DNA of 64,000 nt from Agilicoccus flavus (GCF_014857905.1 NZ_JACYXE010000003.1:62001-126000), one strand, 5' to 3'. Shown: positions 48,573 to 57,818, counted from the stretch's first letter. Notes: generated by a model from the sequence alone, not told the origin. Translations and numbers: made by a program.

Positions 48573-48633
48573 GGTCGCGGTCCGAACGCCCCGGGGCCGG
48601 TGGCGGCGCGGCCCCCCGGGCACACTCGAGCCC

Positions 48634-49380
48634 ATGCGACACGTCCTCGTCCTCGGCGGCACGGCCCCGGCCCGCGAGGTGGCCCGTCGTCTCGCCGCCG
48701 GCGGGTGCCGCGTGACCTCCAGCCTCGCGGGGCGCGTCCGCGAGAGTGCCGGGGTGGCGGGCGAGGTCCGCGTCGGCGGTTTCGGGGGCACCGACGGGTT
48801 GGCGGCGTGGATGCGCGAGCACGACGTCGAGGTGCTCGTCGACGCGACCCACCCGTTCGCCGCGACGATGAGCGCCCACGCGGCGCACGCCGCGGCCGCG
48901 ACCGGGGTGCCGCTCGTGCGCCTCGACCGGCCCGGCTGGGAGGCGGGGCCCGGCGACGACTGGCACGCGGTGCCCGACCTGGCCGCGGCCGCGCGGGTGG
49001 CCGACGGGCTGGGGGACCGGCTCCTCGTGACGACCGGCCGCCAGGGCGCCGCCGCTTTCGCGCAGGTGGCCGCCTGGTGCCTCATGCGCAGCATCGAGCC
49101 GCCCGACCCGCCGTTGCCGGCACGCCACGAGGTCCTCCTCGACCGCGGCCCCTTCACCCTCGAGGGGGAGCTCGCGCTACTGCGCGGCCGGGATATCGAG
49201 GTCGTCGTGACGAAGAACAGCGGCGGCGGCGACGTCCGCGCCAAGCTCGACGCCGCCCGCGACCTCGGCCTGCCGGTCGTCATGGTCGCCCGCCCTCGCC
49301 CGCCCCGCGTCGCCGGCGTCGACCTCACCGTCGTCCCCGACGCCGCGGGCGCCGCCCGCGCAGCCCTCGCCAGGGCCTGA
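48634..49380 (+). CDS. cobK: Precorrin-6A reductase
   Basis: Reduces precorrin-6A to precorrin-6B with NADPH. The 248-residue protein begins RHVLVLGGTAPAREVARRLAAGG, has VLVDATHPFAATMSAHAAHAA and LVRLDRPGWE, and the late motif VTKNSGGGDVRAKLDAA, all characteristic of CobK/CbiJ. It stands alone on the plus strand between the epoxide hydrolase and a PIG-L gene. ATG at 48634 is the only sensible start; no strong ribosome site is visible. Confidence 0.94.
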   Translation: MRHVLVLGGTAPAREVARRLAAGGCRVTSSLAGRVRESAGVAGEVRVGGFGGTDGLAAWMREHDVEVLVDATHPFAATMSAHAAHAAAATGVPLVRLDRPGWEAGPGDDWHAVPDLAAAARVADGLGDRLLVTTGRQGAAAFAQVAAWCLMRSIEPPDPPLPARHEVLLDRGPFTLEGELALLRGRDIEVVVTKNSGGGDVRAKLDAARDLGLPVVMVARPRPPRVAGVDLTVVPDAAGAARAALARA

Positions 49381-49402
49381 CGCCCCGGCGCGGCGGCCGA
49401 CG

Positions 49403-50143
49403 TCAGAAGACCTCGAACGCCACGGCGTGCTCGACGCCGGCGAGGGCGCCGCCGCCCCCGAGGATCCCGGAGAGCAGCTCGCGGGGGTCGGGCGCGGACT
49501 CGCCGAGGCCGTCGAGGTAGCGCGTGTGCGCCTCGAGGGAGGCGACGGCGGCGTCGAGCTGGCCGGACACGTCGATCACGTGCGTCGGTTCGGGGGAGGA
49601 GGCCAGCGCGACGAATCCGCTGCTCCACGGCTCGAGCCCCTCGGCGACGAGCTCGGGGAAGATCCAGCGGTTCCCGGCGTCGGCGCGCGCGTCGACGAGG
49701 GCCTGGCCCACGGCCCGGTGGTCGGACTGGTTCGTGCCGCCCCCGGCGAAGCGCTCGCGGTGCGTCATCCCGAGGAGCACGTCGGGTCGGCGCGCGCGGA
49801 TGACGCGGGCCAGGTCGCGCCGCAGGGCCAGGCCGTACTCGACGACGCCGTCGTGGTGGTCGAGGAACTCGACGGAGTCCACGCCGACCTCGGCGGCGCC
49901 GTCGCGTTCCTCCTGGGCCCGCAGGGGCGCCGCCTCGGCCGGCTCGACCCCGTCGATCCCCGCCTCCCCGTGGGTGACGAGCAGGTAGCGCACGGTCTTG
50001 CCCTCGCTCGTCCAGCGCGACACGGCCGCGGCCAGCCCGTACTCGATGTCGTCGGGATGCGCGACGACGACGAGCGCGCTGGCCCAGTCGTCGGGCAGCT
50101 CGGGGAGGTCGCCGGAGGGGGCGGGGGACGGCGCGTCCGTCAT
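49403..50143 (-). CDS. PIG-L family (LmbE-like) zinc N-deacetylase
   Basis: A 246-residue deacetylase. The zinc motif AHPDD lies at residues 28-32 and a second ligand His142 in SDHRAVG. MTHRERFAGGGTNQSDHRAVG resembles MshB/Mca-like enzymes of mycothiol metabolism, but the match is not specific enough to choose between these and other GlcNAc or sugar deacetylases. ATG at 50143 follows AGGAGAA; a longer frame extends upstream without conservation. It converges with cobK across a 22-base gap. Confidence 0.87.
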   Translation of the reverse strand: MTDAPSPAPSGDLPELPDDWASALVVVAHPDDIEYGLAAAVSRWTSEGKTVRYLLVTHGEAGIDGVEPAEAAPLRAQEERDGAAEVGVDSVEFLDHHDGVVEYGLALRRDLARVIRARRPDVLLGMTHRERFAGGGTNQSDHRAVGQALVDARADAGNRWIFPELVAEGLEPWSSGFVALASSPEPTHVIDVSGQLDAAVASLEAHTRYLDGLGESAPDPRELLSGILGGGGALAGVEHAVAFEVF

Positions 50144-50294
50144 GGTTTCTCCTACCGAGGTGAGAGGGCCGGCGGGCCCGCCGGGCGTGGCACCCGACAC
50201 GGCCAGGCTACGAGCATGGGCACCGCCCGGCGTCCGCGCAGCCGTGACCCCGATCCCGCGCCCGGCGAGACAGCAGGGGCCGTCGGTCGATCGG

Positions 50295-52175
50295 TCACCG
50301 CAGGCGCAGCGGGGACATGGCGAGGGGTCCCGGCAGCTCGAGACCGAGCTGGGCCGCGGCGCGGGCGAAGAGGGCCTCCCCGGTGTCGGCCACGGCCCGC
50401 CCGACGACGCCGGCCAGCGGGTCGATCCCGGCCGTGACGGAGACGCTGTCGCTGTTCTCGGCGGCCGAGAGCATCTCGAACGGCGACGACTTCGGCAGCG
50501 CCCGGACCTCGACCGCGTCGCGGCCCAGGCCGGCGGCGGCGCAGGCCCGGTCGAGCGCGACCGACAGGCCGCCGACGGCGTCGACGAGCCCGCGCTCGGC
50601 GGCGTCCGCCCCCGTCCAGACCCGGCCCCGGGCGAGGGGTTCGAGGTCGGCGAGGTCCATGCCGCGGTCGTGGGCCGCCTTCGTCGTGAAGTCGGCGTAG
50701 ATCTCGTCGAGCCACGCGTCGAGCCGCGCCCACTCGTCGTCCGTGAATTCGCGCTGGGCCGAGAACATCTCGGCGTAGCGCCCCTGCGAGACGGTGTCGA
50801 CGTGGACCCCGATCCGCTCGAGCCCGGCCGAGACGACCTGCTTGCCCGCGAGGACCCCGATGGAGCCCGTGAGCGTCCCGGCGCCCGCGACGATCTCGTC
50901 GCACGGCATCGACAGGTAGTACCCGCCGGACGCGGCGACCCCCGCCATCGACGCGACGACGGGACGTCCCGAGTCCCGGAGGCGGAGGATCTCGCGGCGG
51001 AGGGCGTCGGAGGCGACGTACGAGCCGCCGGGGCTGTCGATGCGCAGGACGACGGCGCGGACGTGCTCCTCCTCGCCGACCGAGCGGAGCGCCGCGCCCA
51101 GGTGCTCCGGGCAGATCGACCGGCCCCGCGACGGCCCGTGCGCCCGGCCGAGGTGGATGGGCCCGCCGGCCGACACGACGGCCACGACGGGCTTCTTGCG
51201 TCGCCGCAGCGTGGTCGCCGGGTTCTCCAGGACGCTCTTGCGGTACCGGTCGACGAAGCGCAGGTCGAGGTCGTCGGACCCCGGCGCCTCCGCCGACGCG
51301 CCGGCGCCGGAGGTCGTGGGGGACGCCGGCGTCGTGGGTGCGGCGTGCCCGTCCTGCTCGGGGCGGGCCGTGGCCCGGGCCGCCGCGCGGTCCGGGGTCG
51401 CGCCGACGGCGGCCCGCATCGCCGCGAACGCCTCGTCGCGGTAGCCGAGATGGTCGACGAACCCCTGCTCGAGGGCTCGACGGGCCGGCATCGGGCCCTC
51501 GTCGATGGCGTCCCAGACCACCTGCGGGGGCAGGTCCCGGCCGCGCGCGACCCGCGTCACGAAGGTGAGCGTGAGGGAGCCGACGATCGCCTCGTACATC
51601 TCCCGGGCGGGTTCGCTCATGTTCTCGCGACGGAACAGGTCGGCGGCGGTCTTGTACTCCTTGCGCGTCGAGAACTGGGGGACGACACCGAGCCGGTCGA
51701 GGGCTCCCCGCACGAACGGCGACCCGGCGACGACCCCCGTCAGCGCGAGCTCGCCCGTCGGCTGGAGCCAGACCTGATCGAAGGCGCTCGCCACCGAGTA
51801 GGGCGTCATCCCGCCGGTGACCTCCCCGAACGTCTCGGTCCACGCGAGCGTCGGCTTCCCGGAGTCGCGGAAGGCGAGCACGGCGTCGCGGATCTCGTCG
51901 GCGGCCGTGTGCGGCACCCGCAGCCCGGTCGTGTGCGCGATGAGGCCCACGACCCGGTCGTCGCGGGCACCGCGTTCGAGGCCGTCGACGAGGGCGCGCA
52001 GGGTGGGCGTGTTGCGCTGGCGGATCGCGGCGATCGGCGATTCGGGGTCGGCCTCGGCGGCGCCCCGGTCGAGGTCGAGCTCGAGCAGGACGCGCCCCTG
52101 CAGGCCGGGCACGGGCACCTTGCGCAGCAGCGCGGGGTCGATGGGCAGGCGGTCCAGGAGATCACGGAGGTTCAC
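50295..52175 (-). CDS. sppA: Signal peptide peptidase SppA, 67-kDa type
   Basis: A 626-residue serine protease with the tandem S49 domains of long SppA. The general-base Lys175 lies in RKEYKTAADLF in the first half, and the nucleophile Ser416 in VAASGGYYLSM in the second, as in E. coli SppA. No clear N-terminal membrane anchor is seen in this start, which is unusual, so the protein may be cytoplasmic. GTG at 52175 lies seven bases after TACGTT on the minus strand, a leaderless layout; an earlier GTG at 52202 is possible. An Ala/Thr/Pro linker separates the halves. Confidence 0.88.
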   Translation of the reverse strand: MNLRDLLDRLPIDPALLRKVPVPGLQGRVLLELDLDRGAAEADPESPIAAIRQRNTPTLRALVDGLERGARDDRVVGLIAHTTGLRVPHTAADEIRDAVLAFRDSGKPTLAWTETFGEVTGGMTPYSVASAFDQVWLQPTGELALTGVVAGSPFVRGALDRLGVVPQFSTRKEYKTAADLFRRENMSEPAREMYEAIVGSLTLTFVTRVARGRDLPPQVVWDAIDEGPMPARRALEQGFVDHLGYRDEAFAAMRAAVGATPDRAAARATARPEQDGHAAPTTPASPTTSGAGASAEAPGSDDLDLRFVDRYRKSVLENPATTLRRRKKPVVAVVSAGGPIHLGRAHGPSRGRSICPEHLGAALRSVGEEEHVRAVVLRIDSPGGSYVASDALRREILRLRDSGRPVVASMAGVAASGGYYLSMPCDEIVAGAGTLTGSIGVLAGKQVVSAGLERIGVHVDTVSQGRYAEMFSAQREFTDDEWARLDAWLDEIYADFTTKAAHDRGMDLADLEPLARGRVWTGADAAERGLVDAVGGLSVALDRACAAAGLGRDAVEVRALPKSSPFEMLSAAENSDSVSVTAGIDPLAGVVGRAVADTGEALFARAAAQLGLELPGPLAMSPLRLR

Positions 52176-52182
52176 CCTCCCC

Positions 52183-52188
52183 AACGTA
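52183..52188 (-). promoter_or_regulatory. Putative leaderless promoter of sppA (TACGTT)
   Basis: On the minus strand TACGTT ends seven bases before the GTG at 52175. Confidence 0.4.
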
Positions 52189-52290
52189 CGTGGGCCTGTC
52201 ACCCGGCGCCGCGCGTAGCGGTGAGGTAGGGCGACCGTGCGAGTCCTGCCGAACGCGACAGTGATCCCGCCCCCGGCCGACTCGGGCGCG

Positions 52291-53982
52291 TCAGCCCGGG
52301 TAGCGGCGCGGGGTGTAGACGACGTCCTGCCCGTTGCTCCCACGCCGGGCCGCCACCGTTCGGCTCGACCCGACGAGCAGCAGCGTGCGCATGTCGACGA
52401 CGTCCGGGTCGAGCTCGCCGAGCGTCGTCACGCGGACGCACTCGTCGGGTGCGCCGACGGCGCGGGCGACGACGACCGGCGTCGACGGGTCGCGGATCGC
52501 GAGGAGGTCCTCGCGGATCGTGCCCACCTGCCACGTGCGTTCCCGGCTGGCCGGGTTGTACATCGCGATGACGAGGTCGGCCCGAGCGGCGGCGCGCACA
52601 CGTTCCCGGACGACGTCGAACGGCTTGAGCCGGTCGGAGAGCGAGATCGTCGCGTAGTCGTGGCCCAGCGGCGCCCCGACACGGGCGGCGGCCGCGTGCG
52701 CCGCGGTCATCCCGGGGAGGATCCGGACGGGAACGTCGGCGTAGGCCGGCTCGCAAGCGACCTCGAGGACGGCGCTCGCCATGGCGAAGACGCCGGGGTC
52801 GCCGGAGGAGACGACGACGACCCGGTGGCCGCGGGCGGCGAGGTCGAGCGCGAACTCGGCCCGCTCGGACTCGACCTTGTTGTCGCTGTCGTGGCGGGCG
52901 AGCCCGGGCCGGGCGGGCACCCGGCGCACGTAGGTCGTGTAGCCGACGACGTCGGTGGCCGCCTGCAGCGCCGCCTTCGCCTCGGGGGTGAGCCACAGCG
53001 GGCCCGCCGGACCGAGCCCGACGACGGCCACCTCGCCGACCGCTACGCTCTCGCCGGGGTCGGATCCGGTGGCGTCGGACTCGGTGGCGTCGGAACCCGT
53101 GGCGGCGGGGCCGTCGCCGGCGGAGGCGTCGACGGTCTCCCGAACCGTGGGCGCGACCGCCGTCACGTCCGCCCCGGTGGCGTCGATCTCCCGCGCGGCC
53201 GCGTGGCGCGCCGCGTCGAGGGCGCGCTTGGCGGCCGGGTCGCCGGTGCGGGAGGGCAGCACGACGAGCGAGAAGTAGGGGACCTGCGCCGGGTCGACGT
53301 CGACGACCCGGAGCACCCGTTCGCGGGGCGTGCTCGCCCGCTCGACGTACCAGGCGTCCTCGAGGCGGCCGACGCGGGCGAGCGCCGCGCGGACCGTCGA
53401 GAACGTGCGGCCGAGCTTCATGACGACGGCCGCGTCGGCCTCCCCGAGGCGGGCGGCGAGCTCCTCCTCGCCGAGCGTGCCGGGCAGGACCGACAGCGTC
53501 TCCGTCGACTCGACGAGGGGGCGGCCCAGGCTCGCGCCGACCGCGGTGATCGAGCTGATCCCCGGGACGACCCGCGTGGGGAACCGGTCGGCGAGGCGGG
53601 CGTGCAGATGCTGGTAGGAGGAGTGGACGAACGGGTCGCCCTCGGCGAGCAGGGCGACGCTCCGGCCCGCCGCCAGATGTTCGGCGAGGCGCGCCGTCGC
53701 CGCGTCGTAGAAATCGGCGAGCGCCCCGGCGTAACCGCCCGGGTGGGTCGTCGCCTCGGTCGTCACCGGGTAGACGAGGTGCTCCTCCACGTGGTCGGGG
53801 CGCAGGTGCGCCTCGACGATGCCGCGGGCGACGGAGACTCCGTGCCGGGCGCTGTGGAACGCGACGACGTCCGCGCGGGTGATCGCGTCGACGGCGGCGA
53901 GGGTGAGCAGCATCGGGTCGCCGGGGCCGACGCCGACCCCGACGAGGGTGCCGGGTGAGGTGGGCGGCGCGGTCACGTTCAC
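52291..53982 (-). CDS. cobIJ: Fused precorrin-2 C20-methyltransferase / precorrin-3B C17-methyltransferase
   Basis: A 563-residue fusion of two tetrapyrrole methylases. The CobI half (to about residue 245) has LVGVGVGPGDPMLLTLAAV, LLAEGDPFVHSSYQHLHARL and VPGISSITAVGASLG. The CobJ half (from about 310) has VAVVGLGPAGPLWLTPEAK, VVSSGDPGVFAMASAV, RILPGMTAAHAAAARVGAP and AMYNPASRERTWQ. The linker contains a SDATESDATGSDPGE low-complexity stretch. Such fusions are frequent in actinobacteria. GTG at 53982 overlaps the cobH stop (GTGA). Confidence 0.95.
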   Translation of the reverse strand: MNVTAPPTSPGTLVGVGVGPGDPMLLTLAAVDAITRADVVAFHSARHGVSVARGIVEAHLRPDHVEEHLVYPVTTEATTHPGGYAGALADFYDAATARLAEHLAAGRSVALLAEGDPFVHSSYQHLHARLADRFPTRVVPGISSITAVGASLGRPLVESTETLSVLPGTLGEEELAARLGEADAAVVMKLGRTFSTVRAALARVGRLEDAWYVERASTPRERVLRVVDVDPAQVPYFSLVVLPSRTGDPAAKRALDAARHAAAREIDATGADVTAVAPTVRETVDASAGDGPAATGSDATESDATGSDPGESVAVGEVAVVGLGPAGPLWLTPEAKAALQAATDVVGYTTYVRRVPARPGLARHDSDNKVESERAEFALDLAARGHRVVVVSSGDPGVFAMASAVLEVACEPAYADVPVRILPGMTAAHAAAARVGAPLGHDYATISLSDRLKPFDVVRERVRAAARADLVIAMYNPASRERTWQVGTIREDLLAIRDPSTPVVVARAVGAPDECVRVTTLGELDPDVVDMRTLLLVGSSRTVAARRGSNGQDVVYTPRRYPG

Positions 53983-54608
53983 TCCTTCGTGCTCGCGAGG
54001 GCGTTGAGGGCGCCGCACGTGATCGCGGACCCGCCCCGGCGGCCGTGGACGACGACGTACTCCAGGCCGAGGTCGTTCTCGGCGAGAGCGACCTTCGACT
54101 CGGCGGCGCCGATGAACCCGACGGGGATCCCGAGCACGACGGCGGGCCGCACGTCCCACTCGGCGAGCCGCTCGAGCAGGTGGAAGAGGGCCGTGGGGGC
54201 GTTGCCGATCGCGACGACCGCGCCGTCGAGGCGGTCCCGCCACAGCTCGACGGCGGCCGCGGTGCGCGTGTTGCCGATGCGAGTCGCGATCTCGGTGACG
54301 GCGGGGTCGTTCAGGGCGCAGACGACGTCGTTGTCGGCGGGCAGCCGCCGCCGGGTCACGCCGCTCGCGACCATGTGGACGTCGGTGAGGATCGGCGCCC
54401 CGGCGCGCAGCGCGGCCATGCCGGCGGCGACGGCGCCGGGGGAGAAGGCGATGTCGTCGACGAGGTCGACCTGGCCGCTCGCGTGGATCATCCGCACCGC
54501 GACCCGCGCCTCGTCCGGGGTCAGCCCGAACAGGTCCGCCTCCGCGCGGATGGTCGCGAAGGAGCGCCGATAGATCTCGGCGCCGTCGGTCACGTAGTCG
54601 TGCTTCAC
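53979..54608 (-). CDS. cobH: Precorrin-8X methylmutase
   Basis: Moves the methyl group from C11 to C12 to give hydrogenobyrinate. The 209-residue protein begins VKHDYVTDGAEIYRRSFATIRAEADL and has the catalytic His42 in RMIHASGQVDLV, DVHMVASGV, and GNAPTALFHLLE with VLGIPVGFIGAAESK. GTG at 54608 follows AGGAAGGA. The stop overlaps cobIJ, and cobG lies 161 bases upstream on the same strand. Confidence 0.96.
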   Translation of the reverse strand: MKHDYVTDGAEIYRRSFATIRAEADLFGLTPDEARVAVRMIHASGQVDLVDDIAFSPGAVAAGMAALRAGAPILTDVHMVASGVTRRRLPADNDVVCALNDPAVTEIATRIGNTRTAAAVELWRDRLDGAVVAIGNAPTALFHLLERLAEWDVRPAVVLGIPVGFIGAAESKVALAENDLGLEYVVVHGRRGGSAITCGALNALASTKE

Positions 54609-54769
54609 CGTCGTCCTTCCTGCGGGGATGCTGCGATGGGCTGCCGGCACGGGGTCGTGCGGCGGGCGGGGTGGCGCGGTGCGCCGGCGCGGCGGGGTGC
54701 GCCGACGTCATCGGCGATGATGCCCCACCCGGGCCGGGCCGCGCGCCGTCGGGGTGCGCGCGGACCGCC

Positions 54770-56608
54770 TCACCCGTCGGCGCCGGGGCGGTCGCCCGGC
54801 TCGGCGGGCGGGCGCCACACGCCGACGTCGATGCCGTCGGCGGCGACGACGACCTCGTCGTGGACGACGCCGGGGTGCCCGCAGCGGCGCTCGCACGCCG
54901 AGAAGTGGACAAGCGGGCGCTCGCCCGGGGCCACCCGCGAACGGGCTGCGAGGCCGGCCCGGGCCATGGCGCGCACGTCGGCGCGGGCGCGGGCGCACCC
55001 CGGCCGCCCGACGCAGGCGCTCACCCCGTCCATCGGGTCGTCGGCGTCGACGACAAGGCCGGCCCGCGCCCACGCGGCGAGGGCGGCGCCAGCATGGGCG
55101 GTCGGGAACCCGGCGACGACGACGCCGCGCTCGGAGGTCGTGCGCACCACCCCGTCGCCGGCCGCGGCGAGGGCCGCCACCGCCCGCCACGCCGGCGTCC
55201 CGCACTCGCCGAGTGGCAGGAGCGCGACCAGGCCCCCGCCGGTCGGCCCGTCGAAGGGGCCCGGGCGGATCCCGCTGCCGGCGGCCGGCGCGTCCGTCGC
55301 CGCGGTGCCGGTCGTCGCGTCGGTCGCCGCATCCCCGGGCGTCGCCGCCCGGCCGGATGCGCCGACACGCCCGCTGGTTCCGGCGGCGTCGACACGCCCG
55401 CTCGTTCCGGCGACGTCGGCAGGCTCGGTCGTTCCGGCGACGTCGACAGGCTGGGTCGTTCCGGCGAGCTGGGAAGGCTCGGTCTTCCCGGCGACCTCAG
55501 GGTTCTCCGTGTGCGCGGCGACGTGGGCGGTCCCGGCCGGTTCGGCCACGTGGGCAGCGCCGGCCGTGTCCGTCAGATCGGCAGCCTCGGTCCTGACAGA
55601 CGCGTCCCCCGCCGCGGCGGGCGTCGCCGCCGCGCCGGAGGCGGCCGCGCGCGCCGCGTCGAGAAGCCGCGTGCGCAGGGCATCGTCGCCGGGCCGGTCG
55701 CGCAGCCGCCACGCCGTCGGGGTGTCGCCGGTCGCCCCGGCCGTGCACGCGACGAACGCGACGGCCGAGGCGACGAGGGCGGCGGGCACCGCGTCACGGC
55801 CCAGGACGACCGCATCGCCCCCGCCGTCGACGGTGAGGCTCGCGCGTCCGTCGCCGGTCAGCGTGGCGAGGACGTCGGGCCGCAGGGCGGCGACGTCGCC
55901 CCGGCCGTCGTCGAGACCGAAGAGGAACCGGCCGGAGAGCCCGGCGGGGCCGTGCTCGCCGACGAGGGCGGCGTCGAGGGCGCCCACGAGCGCGATCCAC
56001 GAGGTCGCGTCGGCGTGGCCCCGGCCGTCCAGGCCGGCCAGGGGGGTGGCGACGACGTTCCGCACCCGGTCGCGCTCCACCGACGGCAGCAGCCCCGCGT
56101 CGCTCAGCGCGTCCGTGAGGGCGGTCGCGTCGCGGATCGCCCGCAGCTCGACGTTCCCGCGCGCGGTGAGCCGCACCCGCCCGTCACCGAGCTCGTCGGC
56201 GACGTCCGCGAGCGCGCCCGCCTGAGCGGCGGTGAGCAGCCCGCCGGGGATCCGAAGCCGGGCGAGGGGACCGTCCGCCGCCTCGTGGAGGCGCACGACG
56301 CCGGGGCAGTGGTCGTCGCCGGCGCGCACGCCCCCGACCACCCCCACCCGGTTCCGCAGGTCGACCTCACTGCGGCTCGCGAGCTCGCCTGCGTTCGCCG
56401 CTGGAGGGCGATTGTCGCGCTCACTGCGGCTCGCGAGCTCGCCTGCGTTCGCCGCTGGATGCCGACTGTCGCGCTCACTGCGGCTCGCAAGCCCACCTGT
56501 GTTCGCCGCTGGATGCCGACTGTCGCGCTCACTGCGGCTCGCAAGCTCACCTGTGTTCGCCGCTGGTGCGGCGGCCGGGTTCTCGGGGGTAGGACGAGCT
56601 GCGGACAC
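54770..56608 (-). CDS. cobG: Precorrin-3B synthase (CobG) with repeat insertions
   Basis: Oxygen-dependent iron-sulfur/heme-type monooxygenase of the aerobic corrin pathway. From residue 85 on it has the sulfite/nitrite-reductase half domain (LARLRIPGGLLTAAQAGAL, VRLTARGNVELRAI), and cluster cysteines Cys532, Cys538, Cys572 and Cys576 (CVGRPGC, CERRC). GTG at 56608 lies seven bases after TAAGCT (leaderless). The 612-residue length exceeds the usual 360-450 because of two insertions: four 18-residue repeats (AANTGELASRSERDSRHP type) at residues 15-81 and a VAGTTEPAD-like low-complexity stretch at about 363-446. Confidence 0.85.
   Translation of the reverse strand: MSAARPTPENPAAAPAANTGELASRSERDSRHPAANTGGLASRSERDSRHPAANAGELASRSERDNRPPAANAGELASRSEVDLRNRVGVVGGVRAGDDHCPGVVRLHEAADGPLARLRIPGGLLTAAQAGALADVADELGDGRVRLTARGNVELRAIRDATALTDALSDAGLLPSVERDRVRNVVATPLAGLDGRGHADATSWIALVGALDAALVGEHGPAGLSGRFLFGLDDGRGDVAALRPDVLATLTGDGRASLTVDGGGDAVVLGRDAVPAALVASAVAFVACTAGATGDTPTAWRLRDRPGDDALRTRLLDAARAAASGAAATPAAAGDASVRTEAADLTDTAGAAHVAEPAGTAHVAAHTENPEVAGKTEPSQLAGTTQPVDVAGTTEPADVAGTSGRVDAAGTSGRVGASGRAATPGDAATDATTGTAATDAPAAGSGIRPGPFDGPTGGGLVALLPLGECGTPAWRAVAALAAAGDGVVRTTSERGVVVAGFPTAHAGAALAAWARAGLVVDADDPMDGVSACVGRPGCARARADVRAMARAGLAARSRVAPGERPLVHFSACERRCGHPGVVHDEVVVAADGIDVGVWRPPAEPGDRPGADG
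56366..56566 (-). repeat. Four 54-bp tandem repeats in the cobG 5' region
   Basis: Copies start at 56366, 56420, 56474 and 56528 (plus-strand numbering), exactly 54 bases apart, each with the 39-base core beginning CTCACTGCGGCTCGC. Copies 1 and 2 share an identical core; copies 3 and 4 share a variant (GCAAG for GCGAG). They contain the palindrome GCGAGCTCGC in the first form. A related copy lies at 16408-16434. In frame they encode 18-residue repeats. Confidence 0.92.
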
Positions 56609-56615
56609 GGGGACG

Positions 56616-56621
56616 AGCTTA
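56616..56621 (-). promoter_or_regulatory. Putative leaderless promoter of cobG (TAAGCT)
   Basis: On the minus strand TAAGCT ends seven bases before the GTG at 56608. Confidence 0.45.
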
Positions 56622-56684
56622 GGTGCCGCTGCCCGCCACACTCCGGCCCCGTCCCGCCGCCCGGACGACCGGGGCCACCGCGGC

Positions 56685-57818
56685 TCACCCCGGGTGGTCG
56701 CCGAAGAACGCCTCGAGCCGGTCGAACGGGATCCTGTCGAACCGGTCGTACAGGTCGACGTGGTCGGCGTCGGGGACGACGACGAGGTCGACGACCTCGG
56801 GAGCTCGCTTCTTCACGTCCTCGGAGTAGTAACGCGAGTGCGCGTCGGCTCCGGCCACGAGCATGACGGGGCGCGGGGCGACCAGCTCGAGGTGACTCAT
56901 GAGGTCGAACTCGAAGAAGGGCATCGGCGTGGTGGCCGTCCACGCGGTGGTCGAGTTGATCGAGCGCGGGTGGTAGCCGCGATCCGTCCGGTAGTAGTCG
57001 AAGAACGCGGACGTGACCGGGTCCGCGTCGGCCGGCAGCGTCCGCGGGAGCACCCGGTTCCCCGTGACGATCTCGCCGCGGGCGTCGAACGCGATCTCGT
57101 GGGGTCCGCGCGCGACACGGCCCTTCTCGGCGTCGACCCAGCGCTGCGCGCTGAGGTGGTCGATGATCCGGCGCCGCTGGGCGTCCGTACGAGTCCTCGT
57201 GGCCACGGGACATGCTCCGGGCCATGTCGTACATGGAGCAGGCGGCGACCGCCTTGATGCGGCTGTCGCCGCTCGCCGCGGTGATCGCCATGCCGCTCAG
57301 TCCGCAGATCGCCTGCGCCCCGATGCGGTCGCGATCCACGACGCCGGCCAGCCCGAGGTGATCGACGGCGGCGCTGAAGTCCTCGGTGAAGATCTCGGGG
57401 GATCCCACGTCGCGAACCCGACCACCGCTCTGCCCGGTGAAGGAGGGGTCGAAGGCGAGCGTGACGAACCCCCGACGCGCGAGCTCGTTCGCGTACAGGC
57501 CCGACGACTGCTCCTTGACGGCGCCGAACGGCCCGCTGATCGCCAACGCCGGCCGCGGCGGCGAGCGCCGCGTGGGACGTACAGGTCGCCGGCGACCTCG
57601 ATCCCGTACCGGTTGCGGAACCGCACCCGCGACCGCGTCACCGACTCGTCGAGCTCGAAGGTGTAGCCGTCGCGTCCGCCGGGGCCGCGGGCCGGGGTCG
57701 GCGGCGTCGTCGCTGCGGCGTCGGCGCGGGTCGCCCCGGTGGCGCTCGCGCCGAAGGCCACCGCCCCCAGCGCCGCCACACTGCTGTCGCGAACCACCTG
57801 TCGTCGGGTGAGTGGCAT
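56685..57818 (-). pseudogene. Tat-exported alpha/beta hydrolase with two frameshifts
   Basis: Three pieces of one hydrolase lie in two frames. Piece 1 (57818 to about 57575) starts with a twin-arginine signal, LTRRQVVRDSSVAALGAVAF, after AAGGAGAA. Piece 2 (about 57575-57200) is in another frame: ALAISGPFGAVKEQSSGLYA, LAFDPSFTGQSGGRV and ICGLSGMAITAASGDSRI. Piece 3 (about 57200-56685) returns to the first frame: VAPRPVMLVAGADAHSRYY and DADHVDLYDRFDRIP. The joined product, about 375 residues, resembles YcjY/DLH-like hydrolases. The two shifts cancel each other. Either the gene is broken or the sequence has two errors. Confidence 0.75.
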
